Source: Clostridia bacterium
Lineage (GTDB): Bacteria; Bacillota; Clostridia; TANB77; CAG-508
Direction of reading: 5' to 3'
Assembly: GCA_017886645.1 (NCBI GenBank)
Contig: JAGHJM010000073.1
Location: 1-48,139 of the forward strand
DNA: 48,139 bases
Made by a program: the position numbers and the translations under genes. Every line of letters starts with the position of its first letter. The first letter of the stretch is position 1. Under the pieces are notes generated by a model. It worked only from the letters and a program-made list of their open reading frames with translations. It ran no database searches and had not been told where the DNA came from. This document shows positions 39,801 through 48,139 of this stretch, one piece after another.

Positions 39801-42800
39801 TACTTTGTTAACTACAGATACAGAAGGAAAAGTAAGACTTAGTGATTTATTATTAGAAAAAGATTATGTAATAGAGGAAGTAGGAGTTCCTGATGAATAT
39901 ATTATTGATAATAGTACTATAGAATTTAGGGCATATGAAGAAAATGGAGAAATTAAACTACAGATAAATGGGGAATTTGCAGAAGAACCTATAATAAACC
40001 AAGATACTAAATTAGTAGAAGCTACATTATATAATGAAGTTAAATATGACTTAGAAATTAATAACATAAATAATAATAGTTTGCCAATAACATCTACATT
40101 TACATTGGAAGGCAATGGAGAAACATTAGAAGATGTAACTGACGAAACTGGAAAATTAGTATTTGAAGGACTATATCCAGAAATTGAATATACTTTAACA
40201 CAAACATATTCAAAAGGATATTATATAGAAGGTAACAGTGCTATTACATTTACTATAACAAGAGGAACAAATGGATTTGAAATTGTAAGTAATGGAAGTT
40301 TATCAATTCGAGAAGAGGCAGGAAGTATAAAACCTATTTTATCTACTACAATAACAAATGAAACAATACCAACATATACTTTAAATGTAACATTATATGA
40401 AGAAGGTACAATTATTCCTCTAGAAGATGCAGAATATCAAATAACGGGTGGAGGAAAAGAACAGGGAGAATATTATACAACAAATGAAAGAGGAATAATC
40501 ACAATAAATGACTTATATGCTTATGTTGACGGGAAAAATGAAACAGCTGAATACTTATTAAAACAAGTATCACCTACAATAGGATATACTTTAAGTGCAA
40601 ATGATATTAGATTTGTAGTAACAAGAGAAGCTTCAGGAGAATTAACTTTAAATGTAATATCAGGAGAGATAAGAGAAGAATATACTATAAATAATAATAC
40701 TGTAAGTATAGCACTAGATGCTAGAAAGGTATTTGATATAACTACAATAGACAGTGTAACAGCAGATTTATTGCCAGGTACAAGATTAGCAATTAAGGAA
40801 TTAGAAATTATAAATGATGAAGAAGTAGAAACAGATCCAAAAGATGAATTCGGAAATATTCTAGGAACTGAAGAAATAATTAATGGAGTACCATATAGAG
40901 TATTTACTACTACGAATCAAGGTATAATAGAAGAACCTTTAAGAGATGGTATTTACAAAATTATTGTTGTAGGTGTTCCATATGGATATCATCTAGAAGA
41001 AAATGAAGCAGACAGAACATATTATGTAGGTATTGGTGAAACTAGAGGTGCTACTGTTGAAACAGAATTTAGAGATCCCTTACAACTAAGTGGAACAGGA
41101 GATGCTGTACCAAACAATTATTATGTTGCGGGTAGAGAAGATGGAACAGGTTTATATTATCATAGAGGTCAACTTTCTCTTATAAATGAAGAAAATGTTG
41201 TATTAAAAAATATTTCATCAAATGCGGTTTATCAAATAATAGAAGTAGATGGAACATTTGTAGTATTAGAAGCATCAAGAATAGTAAAATACAATGATAA
41301 TTTAGATATAATAGAGACAATAGACTTAACAAGTGGGATGGAGAAGTTTGCGAAAACTCCAGATGGTGGCTATGTAATAGTTGGAGAATATAGTGGAACA
41401 AAAACTATAGACTCTAGTGTTACAAGTAGTGGACAAAGCTTATCAATAACTTCTACACGTGGATATGATGGAGGATTTTTCCAAACAGATACAGTAGATA
41501 TATTTGTTATGAAAGTAAATGCACAAGGCAAAGTAGAAAACATTGCTGGTGTTGGTGGAGCAGGTGCATGGAGAGAACCGGGATCAGATACAGTAACATA
41601 TGTAACAGTTGATGTAAATGGAAACTATGTTGTAAGTGCACATATGGAATCACAAACAATTTCTGGAGATATGATGGCAGATGGAAATGATGAAAGTGGT
41701 ACATTTACTGATTGCTATTTTGTAATGGATTCAAGTACTATGAAAGTTACACAAATAGTACCTGTTGGAACAACAAATGGCTACATATCTGATCAAAGTG
41801 GTAACAATGTACATAGAGCATTTGCAGGAATAGATGGTGGAATATATTATGTAGGACAAATAGAAGGAACTATAACTTTTAATGGAAGCCAAACTGAGTC
41901 TGGTGAAAGTATAACTGTAACAAGCACGGGAAATAGAGATGTATATGCTGTCAAATTTAATAGTGCAGGTAAAGTAGTATGGGCAGTTGCTGTAGGAGGA
42001 GTAAACAGAGATCATATTTATGCTGCAGAATATACACCAGATGGAGAACTACTAATTGGTGGAGACTCTGAAGGTGGAGCCATTACTGTAGACGGAAGTA
42101 AAACATCAAGTGGTATATCAATAAAAACAGAGCCTATTGGGGATAATGCATCTACTTGGAGAGGAATAGCACTAAAATTAGACAGTAGAGGTAGAGTAGT
42201 ATGGGCAAATGAGTTCGGATATAGTGCTAACGAAGGATGCTATGCTTTTGCAGGATTTACTGGAAATAGCTACGTAATTTGTGGATTTGATACAATTGAT
42301 AATAATAGGGTAGATGTATATATAAGAGTTGATGAAGCTGAAAGTAGATCAGAAATTTCAGAGGTTGAAGGATTAGAAATACAAATTGACAGAGAAACAT
42401 ATGATATTACAACTACTGTAAATGGTGTTGGAGGAAAAATTACTGGTCAAGATGAAGGAGTAATAGAAACAGTAGCTCATGGAGGAAATAGTACAAAAGA
42501 TATTGTAGTAACTCCAGATAATGGATATGAAATATTGGCTGTAAAAGTAAATGGAGAAAGAATACCTTTTACAACAGATGAAAATGGTATAGCAACATTA
42601 GATAAATTTCAAAATGTAACAGAAGATTTAAATGTTGTTGCAGAATTTAGTAATAACACATCTAAAATAATAGTACATCACTATTTACAAGGAACTGATA
42701 CGAAAATAGCAGAAGATGATATATTAGTAGGAACTGTTGGTACAGAATACACTACAAGTCCAAAAGCAGGTTTAATAGGATATACACTTGCAATGGAAGA

Positions 42801-45800
42801 TGGAGAATACTTAATAGCTGGAGATGATCCTTCTGGAACATACGGAGAGTATGATAAAGAAGTAATTTACTATTATACAGAACAAACTGTTAGAGTAACT
42901 GTAAATCACTTCATTGAAGGAACTAATATAAGTTTAAGTCCAACAATATCATATCCATATGAAAAAGGTCAATTATATACTACAACTGTAGCAGATGATA
43001 TACCAGAAGAATATGAATTAGTAAGAGTACCAAGTAATGCTAGTGGAATTATTGAAGAATCTGAAGTTGTTGTAACATATTATTATAGATTAAAACCAAC
43101 ATATGAATATAGAATAGAATACTATTATGACAATCAAATAGATGGTAACTTAACAGAAATATCAGAAGATATTGAAGGAAGAGTAATAGAAGAATATACA
43201 GATAAAGTAAAAGAAGGATATGTATTTGATAAAGTTGAAGGATTACCTTTAACAGTAACTACAGACCCTAGTCAAAATATAATAAAAGTATATTATAAAG
43301 CTAGAGAGGATTTATCGTATAAAGTAGAATACTATTATGACAATCAAATAGATTCAGAAAAAACAGAAACTTATGATAATATAAAATTTGGTACAGTTAT
43401 TACAGAATATACAAACAAAACAATAGAAGGATATCAATTAGAAACTGTAGAAAATTTACCTCTAACAGTAGGAGTAAATGAAGAAAACAATGTAATAAAG
43501 GTATATTATGTAATAAGAAAAGACTTATATTATACAGTTAACTACTATGAGCAAGGAACAGAAACCCCAATAATAAACAGCAAAGAAGTTGGTGGAAATA
43601 CTTATCATTCTGTAATAACAGAATCACCTGTGGATATAGAAGGGTATAACAAAGTAAATCCAGATTCACAAAGTATAACAATACAAGTAAATGAGGAAGA
43701 AAATGTAATTAATTTTTACTATACAAAAAGAACAGATTTAACATATATAGTTAATTACTATGAAGAAGGAACTCAAGATAAAATAGCAAATAGTAAAATA
43801 GTAGAAAATCAAACATTTAAAAATGTAATAACAGAAAATGCTATTAATGTACCTGGATATTATGTTCAAGAACCATCAGAACAAACAATAGAAATTGGAG
43901 TAGGAGATAATATAATTAATTTCTACTATCAAAAAAGAACAGATATAAAATATAGAGTAGAATACTATTATGATGATGTAATTGATGATTCTTTAACAAA
44001 GGAATATACAGCTACATTTGAAGATGTAATAGAAACATATGAAGAAGAACCTAAAAATGCGTATGAACTTTCAACAGTAGAAAATTTACCTTTAACAATA
44101 TCAGCAAATGAAGAAGAAAATGTAATAAAAGTTAGATATATAAGAAAAAATGCAGAGATATTAGAAAATACATTTACAAAAGAAGGAACAGACAAAATAA
44201 CTGTAGAAGATGAAGCGGTAGATTATACACTAACATATCATCTAAAAATAAATGAATACATAGGTAATGCTACTGTAACTATAGTGGATTATTTGCCATA
44301 TGAAATAGAAACAACATCTGAATTAGATGGGGGTGTATATAACGAGGCTGAAAAGACCATAACATGGGTAGAAAACGTAAGAGATATAGATACTTATATA
44401 AATGGAGAGAATAGCATAGATATTACTAAAAATATTAGTGTTATATACAAAAATATAGACTATTCAAATAAAATTATTCTAAATAGAGCAAGTGGATATG
44501 TTGACTTAGATACAACAGGTCAAAGAATCAATATAATCGAACAACAAAAAGAAACTACAACAGAATTTAAAAGAAATATAACAGTAGAAAAAATTTGGGA
44601 TCATGGAAATAATGAATATGATAAACCAACACAAGTAGAAGTTCAATTAAAAAATGGACAAGAAATAGTTAATTCAATAGTATTAAGTGAAGCTAATAAA
44701 GTAGAAGAAAATAAGTGGACATATACATTTAATGAAGAAAAATATGATGAAAATGGAAATGAAATAAATTATACAGTTGATGAAGTAGAAGTAACATCAG
44801 GAGATTTGAGATATTATAGTAAAAAGATAGATGGCTATACTATAACTAATACTTATGTAGGACCACATATAGAAGTAGATAAACAAGTTTCTACTGAAAA
44901 CAATTTATCATATGTTATAAAAGATGAAAGATTGACATATACAATGACAATTAAAAATACAGGAAGTATAGGACAAGATGTTATTATATATGACGAAATC
45001 CCAGAAGGAACAACATTTGTTAATGGAAGTATTAAAATAAATGGAGTAGCAGATGAGAATAAAACAGCAGAAGATTTATCAAATGGAATACGCTTAAGCA
45101 TACCTGAAATGAATACTGACAATGGAACAGTTACATTAAGTTTTGATGTGACAGTAAATGAATTAGCAGAAGATGTATACAATAAAGTAATAAGCAATAC
45201 AGCAAGAATAGATAAACAACCAGATGTTGAAAACGAATTAGAAGATACTAATACTGTACAAGTAACAGAATACAAATCTGATGTCGAATTTAATAAGAAT
45301 GTATCTCCAGAAGGAGAAATAACAAAAGAAGATGAATTAACATATACTATTCATTTAGATAACAGTCAAGGAACAGCTCCAACAAAAGTTATGGTAAAAG
45401 ATACAATACCACTTGGCACAACATTTATTAACAATAGTGTAAAAGTTGGTGGAGAAGCAAGAGAAGAATTAACAGAAGAAAACTTAAATAATGGAATAGA
45501 AGTAGAACTAAAAGCAGGAGAAAGCAAGGACGTAGAGTTTAAAGTAATAGTAAATGATCTTGATAACAACACAAAAATTTCAAACAAAGCAACAATCGAT
45601 GTAGACGTTGATGATTTAAGTAATGTGGAAGAAGAAACAAATGAAGTAGAAAATACATATGTAGAAGCAATAATAAATAGTAAGAAAGAAGTAACAACAG
45701 AACATAACTTAAGCTATGTAGTAGAAGGAGAAAAAATAACATATACAATCACAGTAGAAAACACAGGAGACTTAGGACAAGATGTGTTAGTTAAAGACGA

Positions 45801-48139
45801 AATACCAGAAGGCACAACATTTGTAGAAGGAAGCATTAAAGTAAATGGAATAGTAGATGGAAGTAAAACAGCAGAAAGTTTAGCAAATGGAATAAGAGTA
45901 AATGTACCAAAAAGAATAAGCAACGATGAATCAGGAAAGGCAACAGTAAGCTTTGATGTAACAGTAAATGAGCTAACAGGAGAAGCATTAGTAGCGACAA
46001 TAGAGAATACAGCAATGGTAGCAAAAGACGCAGATAAACCAGACGAAACAGAAGAGCCAGTAAAAGGACCAGATGTAACAGTAAATAAATCAGATGTTCA
46101 CTTTAATAAAACAGCAGTACCAGAAACAGAAAGTGAAGTAAAAGTGGGAGATGAAATAACATATACAATAACATTAGATAACTCTGAAGGAACAGCACCA
46201 GCAATGGTAGTTGTAAAAGATGAAATCCCAGCAGGAACAACATTTGTAGAAGGAAGTATTAGAGTAAATGAAGCAGATTTAGGATATACAGAAGTGGATT
46301 TAGCACAAGGAATAAATGTAGGAGTAACAGAATTTGGAATAACTTTAGTAACTTTTAAAGTAACAGTAAATGATTTAGATAATGGTACACAAATAATAAA
46401 TCAAGCAACAGTAAATGATGTATTAACAAATAAAACAACACATACATATGTTGAACCAATAATAAGTACAAATAAAGAATATACAACAGAAAATAATCTT
46501 CCTTATGTAGTTAGAAATGAAAAAATAACATATACAATAACGGTAATAAATGATGGAGATTTAGATACAAACGTAATAGTGAAAGATGAAGTACCAGAGG
46601 GAACAACATTTGTAGAAGGTAGTGTAAAAGTAAATGGACAAGGACATGCTGAAATTACTGCTGAGAACTTATCACAAGGAATAGAGGTAACAGTAGCAAA
46701 AAGAAATAAAACAATGATTACTTTTATAGTAGAGGCAACAGACACAAGTAAAGAAATAAAAAATACAGCATATGTAGATGACGATATATACAATCTAAAT
46801 AATCCAGAAAAAGCAACAAATGAAACAACTGTACCAGTAGTAAACTATGAAAAAACAGCAGAAATAATAAGAAGAACAGATGAAAATATAACAGAAGGAG
46901 CAGTAACAGCAGGAGATAGAATAAAATATACAATAAGAATGGAAAATCTAGGAGAGACTACACTAAATAACATAGTAATAAAAGATACAGTACCAGAAGG
47001 AACAGTATTAAAAACAATAAGCAATGGTGGAGTAAGAAATGACCAAAATGAAATAACATGGGAAGTAGAAGAATTAGTAGGAGGAGCAAGTACAGAAGTA
47101 AGCTTCGAAGTAGCAGTAGACTATGATACAGAAGGAAAGATAATAACAAACATAGCAACAGTAGATGGAAAAGAAACAAATACAGAAGAAACAACATATG
47201 AAGTACCAGAAGCAAAAGTAGAAAGTAGTATAGTAAAAGAAGGACAAGAAAAAATAGTAACGACAGAAGAAAAAGTAAGCTATACAATAAACTACACAGC
47301 AACAATAAAAGACTTTGTAGGAACAGGAAGAGTAACAATAGTAGATAAATTACCATATGGAATAGACGAGTTAGAATCAGAAATACCAGGAGAATACACA
47401 TATGATAGTTTAAATAATACAATTACATGGGTAGAAGAAATAGGAAACATAGAAACATATAATAATGGAGACGAAATAGAAGAAGGAAGACAAATAAATA
47501 TAAGAAAAGATTTAGTATTAAAATACATCTATCCAGATGAAGAAACATTAAGTGGAGTACTAGAAAACACAGCAAATGGAAAAATAGAGTTGTTGCAACC
47601 AAATTCAGAAAACTTAGGAGAAAATATAGTAGTAAAAGAGGAAGAAAAAGAAGATACACATGAAGTAAAAGTAGAGATACCAACAAAAGTAATAGTACAT
47701 CATTACATCTATGATGAAGAAATGGCAGAAGCAACAGAACTACAAGTACCATCAAAAGATGGAGGAAGAGTAGCAGATGAAGAAATAACAGGAATAGTAG
47801 GAGAAAGTTACGAAACAAACCCATCAGAAAATGTAGATGTAAACTATGAATGTATAAATACAGAGCCAGACGGAAAGACAGGAACAATGACAAAAACGGA
47901 AATAGAAGTAACATACTACTATAGATTAAAGAGAGCAGGAATTGGAGGAGAAATAGGAAAGACAGCAGAGGCAAGCACAACAAAAGAAATAGAATATGAA
48001 ACAGGAGAATATGATGAATTTGGACAACCAATAGTAGAAACAAAAGTAGTACCAGTATTAACAGATGAAGATGGAGAAGTAAAATATACAATAAGCTATA
48101 GAGCAGGAGCAAAAGAATACAAAGGAAAAGCAACAATAA
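36856..48139 (+). CDS. Giant multidomain surface protein, 3' truncated by the window edge (at least 3761 codons)
   Basis: Manual translation MKGKKIFNKLTFFIISILVIILASMALIITQRNRS... shows no stop to the window end. SpaA-like, SBBP-like propeller, MucBP-like and DUF11-like segments. AAGAAAGGAAA upstream. Confidence 0.93.
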   Translation, partial: MKGKKIFNKLTFFIISILVIILASMALIITQRNRSILNANQRQQQYKEITDADYETQSDKVKFMAYFLDGSKKVDGTNNRVGYNDTLYFDLQLAEGTLRNAKVSINSQNFYLETNLIKDSVISENYVSINTEEILMNELTGNISKTFEGYVKSGNYEFTTSKTEAIGNDISNYSKVNTIVFTADYVDSSGATTAISKEIPLTVEWYGNINFEIPDEVYGNDNTIQKYRIDDYIDAENNEMTIEFDIATQETANEVLIKKSYIEGIIPLINELAPTAVTVEGENVTYTYDQETRKFTASREATLADNVVEEAAYSGTYAQNEINYRYNEYKVKVTYPLDAYLTDDDEYINIDIPVTGYYEGFNGEKSNEGNGTINVTYSNIDNAVTGFDVSVGRKVIYPEERQVVSKNNILLGYRYNNTSNSNIQATYYTKWNIVTKQEETAEAVILTDNTEEDKLIKSTGEEILGNGYIVNKGIAFSNPIAALGEDGWIDVYDDETDTLLHRFTKDDWANYDTLNPYYYENDVKYIRIETSSVSENSFVIIYNIKAFNIDEIKQDFSKEDVEDLKYIETSFNGQMSINGELNTYQKSSRANFEEEISVVNFQVAEEEINTQGSNNLQIEIDPNITQYNTSRWTNEEYLIKFPSDVISVEINGITTDGVGNTNIEKYYTYTENGNVFIKVEMQGDGLSDYSLLLDCTVATNPNAESKESEIELYAYNDEETTYYEKEQSEDIYDINNNANRTEIINKKTDKINIVSPETLLTNQSTSDASEDGGTIYAPLVAMVENANRTATIDIELKNNHANNITDIKVLGKIPFTGNKYQLTGEDLGSTYTAELTSDGIILPDELARYATVYYSVNEEVNDSTTDASNGWTTTVDDYSQVRNFLIVFNREEIEPNEVVKISYKIKIPDNIAYNEIAYSAHTVYYSENNGTETTRKIVETDKLGFIVAKRFDFELTKYSKKDNSPIEGVTFRVIEKGNRQTTTLLTTDTEGKVRLSDLLLEKDYVIEEVGVPDEYIIDNSTIEFRAYEENGEIKLQINGEFAEEPIINQDTKLVEATLYNEVKYDLEINNINNNSLPITSTFTLEGNGETLEDVTDETGKLVFEGLYPEIEYTLTQTYSKGYYIEGNSAITFTITRGTNGFEIVSNGSLSIREEAGSIKPILSTTITNETIPTYTLNVTLYEEGTIIPLEDAEYQITGGGKEQGEYYTTNERGIITINDLYAYVDGKNETAEYLLKQVSPTIGYTLSANDIRFVVTREASGELTLNVISGEIREEYTINNNTVSIALDARKVFDITTIDSVTADLLPGTRLAIKELEIINDEEVETDPKDEFGNILGTEEIINGVPYRVFTTTNQGIIEEPLRDGIYKIIVVGVPYGYHLEENEADRTYYVGIGETRGATVETEFRDPLQLSGTGDAVPNNYYVAGREDGTGLYYHRGQLSLINEENVVLKNISSNAVYQIIEVDGTFVVLEASRIVKYNDNLDIIETIDLTSGMEKFAKTPDGGYVIVGEYSGTKTIDSSVTSSGQSLSITSTRGYDGGFFQTDTVDIFVMKVNAQGKVENIAGVGGAGAWREPGSDTVTYVTVDVNGNYVVSAHMESQTISGDMMADGNDESGTFTDCYFVMDSSTMKVTQIVPVGTTNGYISDQSGNNVHRAFAGIDGGIYYVGQIEGTITFNGSQTESGESITVTSTGNRDVYAVKFNSAGKVVWAVAVGGVNRDHIYAAEYTPDGELLIGGDSEGGAITVDGSKTSSGISIKTEPIGDNASTWRGIALKLDSRGRVVWANEFGYSANEGCYAFAGFTGNSYVICGFDTIDNNRVDVYIRVDEAESRSEISEVEGLEIQIDRETYDITTTVNGVGGKITGQDEGVIETVAHGGNSTKDIVVTPDNGYEILAVKVNGERIPFTTDENGIATLDKFQNVTEDLNVVAEFSNNTSKIIVHHYLQGTDTKIAEDDILVGTVGTEYTTSPKAGLIGYTLAMEDGEYLIAGDDPSGTYGEYDKEVIYYYTEQTVRVTVNHFIEGTNISLSPTISYPYEKGQLYTTTVADDIPEEYELVRVPSNASGIIEESEVVVTYYYRLKPTYEYRIEYYYDNQIDGNLTEISEDIEGRVIEEYTDKVKEGYVFDKVEGLPLTVTTDPSQNIIKVYYKAREDLSYKVEYYYDNQIDSEKTETYDNIKFGTVITEYTNKTIEGYQLETVENLPLTVGVNEENNVIKVYYVIRKDLYYTVNYYEQGTETPIINSKEVGGNTYHSVITESPVDIEGYNKVNPDSQSITIQVNEEENVINFYYTKRTDLTYIVNYYEEGTQDKIANSKIVENQTFKNVITENAINVPGYYVQEPSEQTIEIGVGDNIINFYYQKRTDIKYRVEYYYDDVIDDSLTKEYTATFEDVIETYEEEPKNAYELSTVENLPLTISANEEENVIKVRYIRKNAEILENTFTKEGTDKITVEDEAVDYTLTYHLKINEYIGNATVTIVDYLPYEIETTSELDGGVYNEAEKTITWVENVRDIDTYINGENSIDITKNISVIYKNIDYSNKIILNRASGYVDLDTTGQRINIIEQQKETTTEFKRNITVEKIWDHGNNEYDKPTQVEVQLKNGQEIVNSIVLSEANKVEENKWTYTFNEEKYDENGNEINYTVDEVEVTSGDLRYYSKKIDGYTITNTYVGPHIEVDKQVSTENNLSYVIKDERLTYTMTIKNTGSIGQDVIIYDEIPEGTTFVNGSIKINGVADENKTAEDLSNGIRLSIPEMNTDNGTVTLSFDVTVNELAEDVYNKVISNTARIDKQPDVENELEDTNTVQVTEYKSDVEFNKNVSPEGEITKEDELTYTIHLDNSQGTAPTKVMVKDTIPLGTTFINNSVKVGGEAREELTEENLNNGIEVELKAGESKDVEFKVIVNDLDNNTKISNKATIDVDVDDLSNVEEETNEVENTYVEAIINSKKEVTTEHNLSYVVEGEKITYTITVENTGDLGQDVLVKDEIPEGTTFVEGSIKVNGIVDGSKTAESLANGIRVNVPKRISNDESGKATVSFDVTVNELTGEALVATIENTAMVAKDADKPDETEEPVKGPDVTVNKSDVHFNKTAVPETESEVKVGDEITYTITLDNSEGTAPAMVVVKDEIPAGTTFVEGSIRVNEADLGYTEVDLAQGINVGVTEFGITLVTFKVTVNDLDNGTQIINQATVNDVLTNKTTHTYVEPIISTNKEYTTENNLPYVVRNEKITYTITVINDGDLDTNVIVKDEVPEGTTFVEGSVKVNGQGHAEITAENLSQGIEVTVAKRNKTMITFIVEATDTSKEIKNTAYVDDDIYNLNNPEKATNETTVPVVNYEKTAEIIRRTDENITEGAVTAGDRIKYTIRMENLGETTLNNIVIKDTVPEGTVLKTISNGGVRNDQNEITWEVEELVGGASTEVSFEVAVDYDTEGKIITNIATVDGKETNTEETTYEVPEAKVESSIVKEGQEKIVTTEEKVSYTINYTATIKDFVGTGRVTIVDKLPYGIDELESEIPGEYTYDSLNNTITWVEEIGNIETYNNGDEIEEGRQINIRKDLVLKYIYPDEETLSGVLENTANGKIELLQPNSENLGENIVVKEEEKEDTHEVKVEIPTKVIVHHYIYDEEMAEATELQVPSKDGGRVADEEITGIVGESYETNPSENVDVNYECINTEPDGKTGTMTKTEIEVTYYYRLKRAGIGGEIGKTAEASTTKEIEYETGEYDEFGQPIVETKVVPVLTDEDGEVKYTISYRAGAKEYKGKATI

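Noticed and set aside
36360-48136. Many minus-strand ORFs in the track over the last 11 kb (e.g. 47423..48136, 46958..47422)
   Set aside because: They are antisense shadows of the continuous plus-strand giant ORF. Their Leu/Ser/Phe-rich low-complexity products and lack of RBS support this.
1-48139. CRISPR arrays, tRNA/rRNA genes, transposases, prophage
   Set aside because: No regular repeat-spacer arrays, recognisable tRNA/rRNA sequence or transposase/integrase ORFs were seen. A tRNAscan or Rfam run would be needed to be definitive.

Overview
This is a very AT-rich window from a spore-forming Firmicutes-type (Clostridia-like) chromosome. It carries housekeeping and cell-shape genes: the C-terminal part of an SMC/SbcC-like ATPase, prfA, a Tim44-like Zn-ribbon protein, a ZIP transporter, pcrA, an NT5C-type nucleotidase, two CotF-like coat proteins, an M23 peptidase, mecA, DUF4321, radC-mreBCD-PBP2-minC, a TlpA-like protein and spoIIE. 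It also carries four very large, repetitive surface proteins. The last of these runs from 36856 past the right edge (at least 3761 codons with no stop) and is missing from the supplied ORF track because it has no stop in the window. The most interesting observation concerns the codon CGG. In roughly 15,000 coding triplets read by eye, in-frame CGG occurs at only two genuine positions, 3498 and 29304. At both, skipping the single C (NNY-C-GGA, a +1 shift) restores the expected protein: the last TM helix of the ZIP transporter, and one ~1974-aa surface protein now split into 559-aa and 1401-aa ORFs. I propose that CGG is an unassigned or starved codon acting as a +1 recoding site. Paired indel or sequencing errors are the main alternative. 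Other observations are a large N-terminal module shared by two giant proteins, a shared C-terminal stalk/anchor cassette without an LPXTG motif, a common upstream motif (GTTTCCGTA-like) at three surface loci, an RBS-sequestering hairpin, and minC without an adjacent minD.
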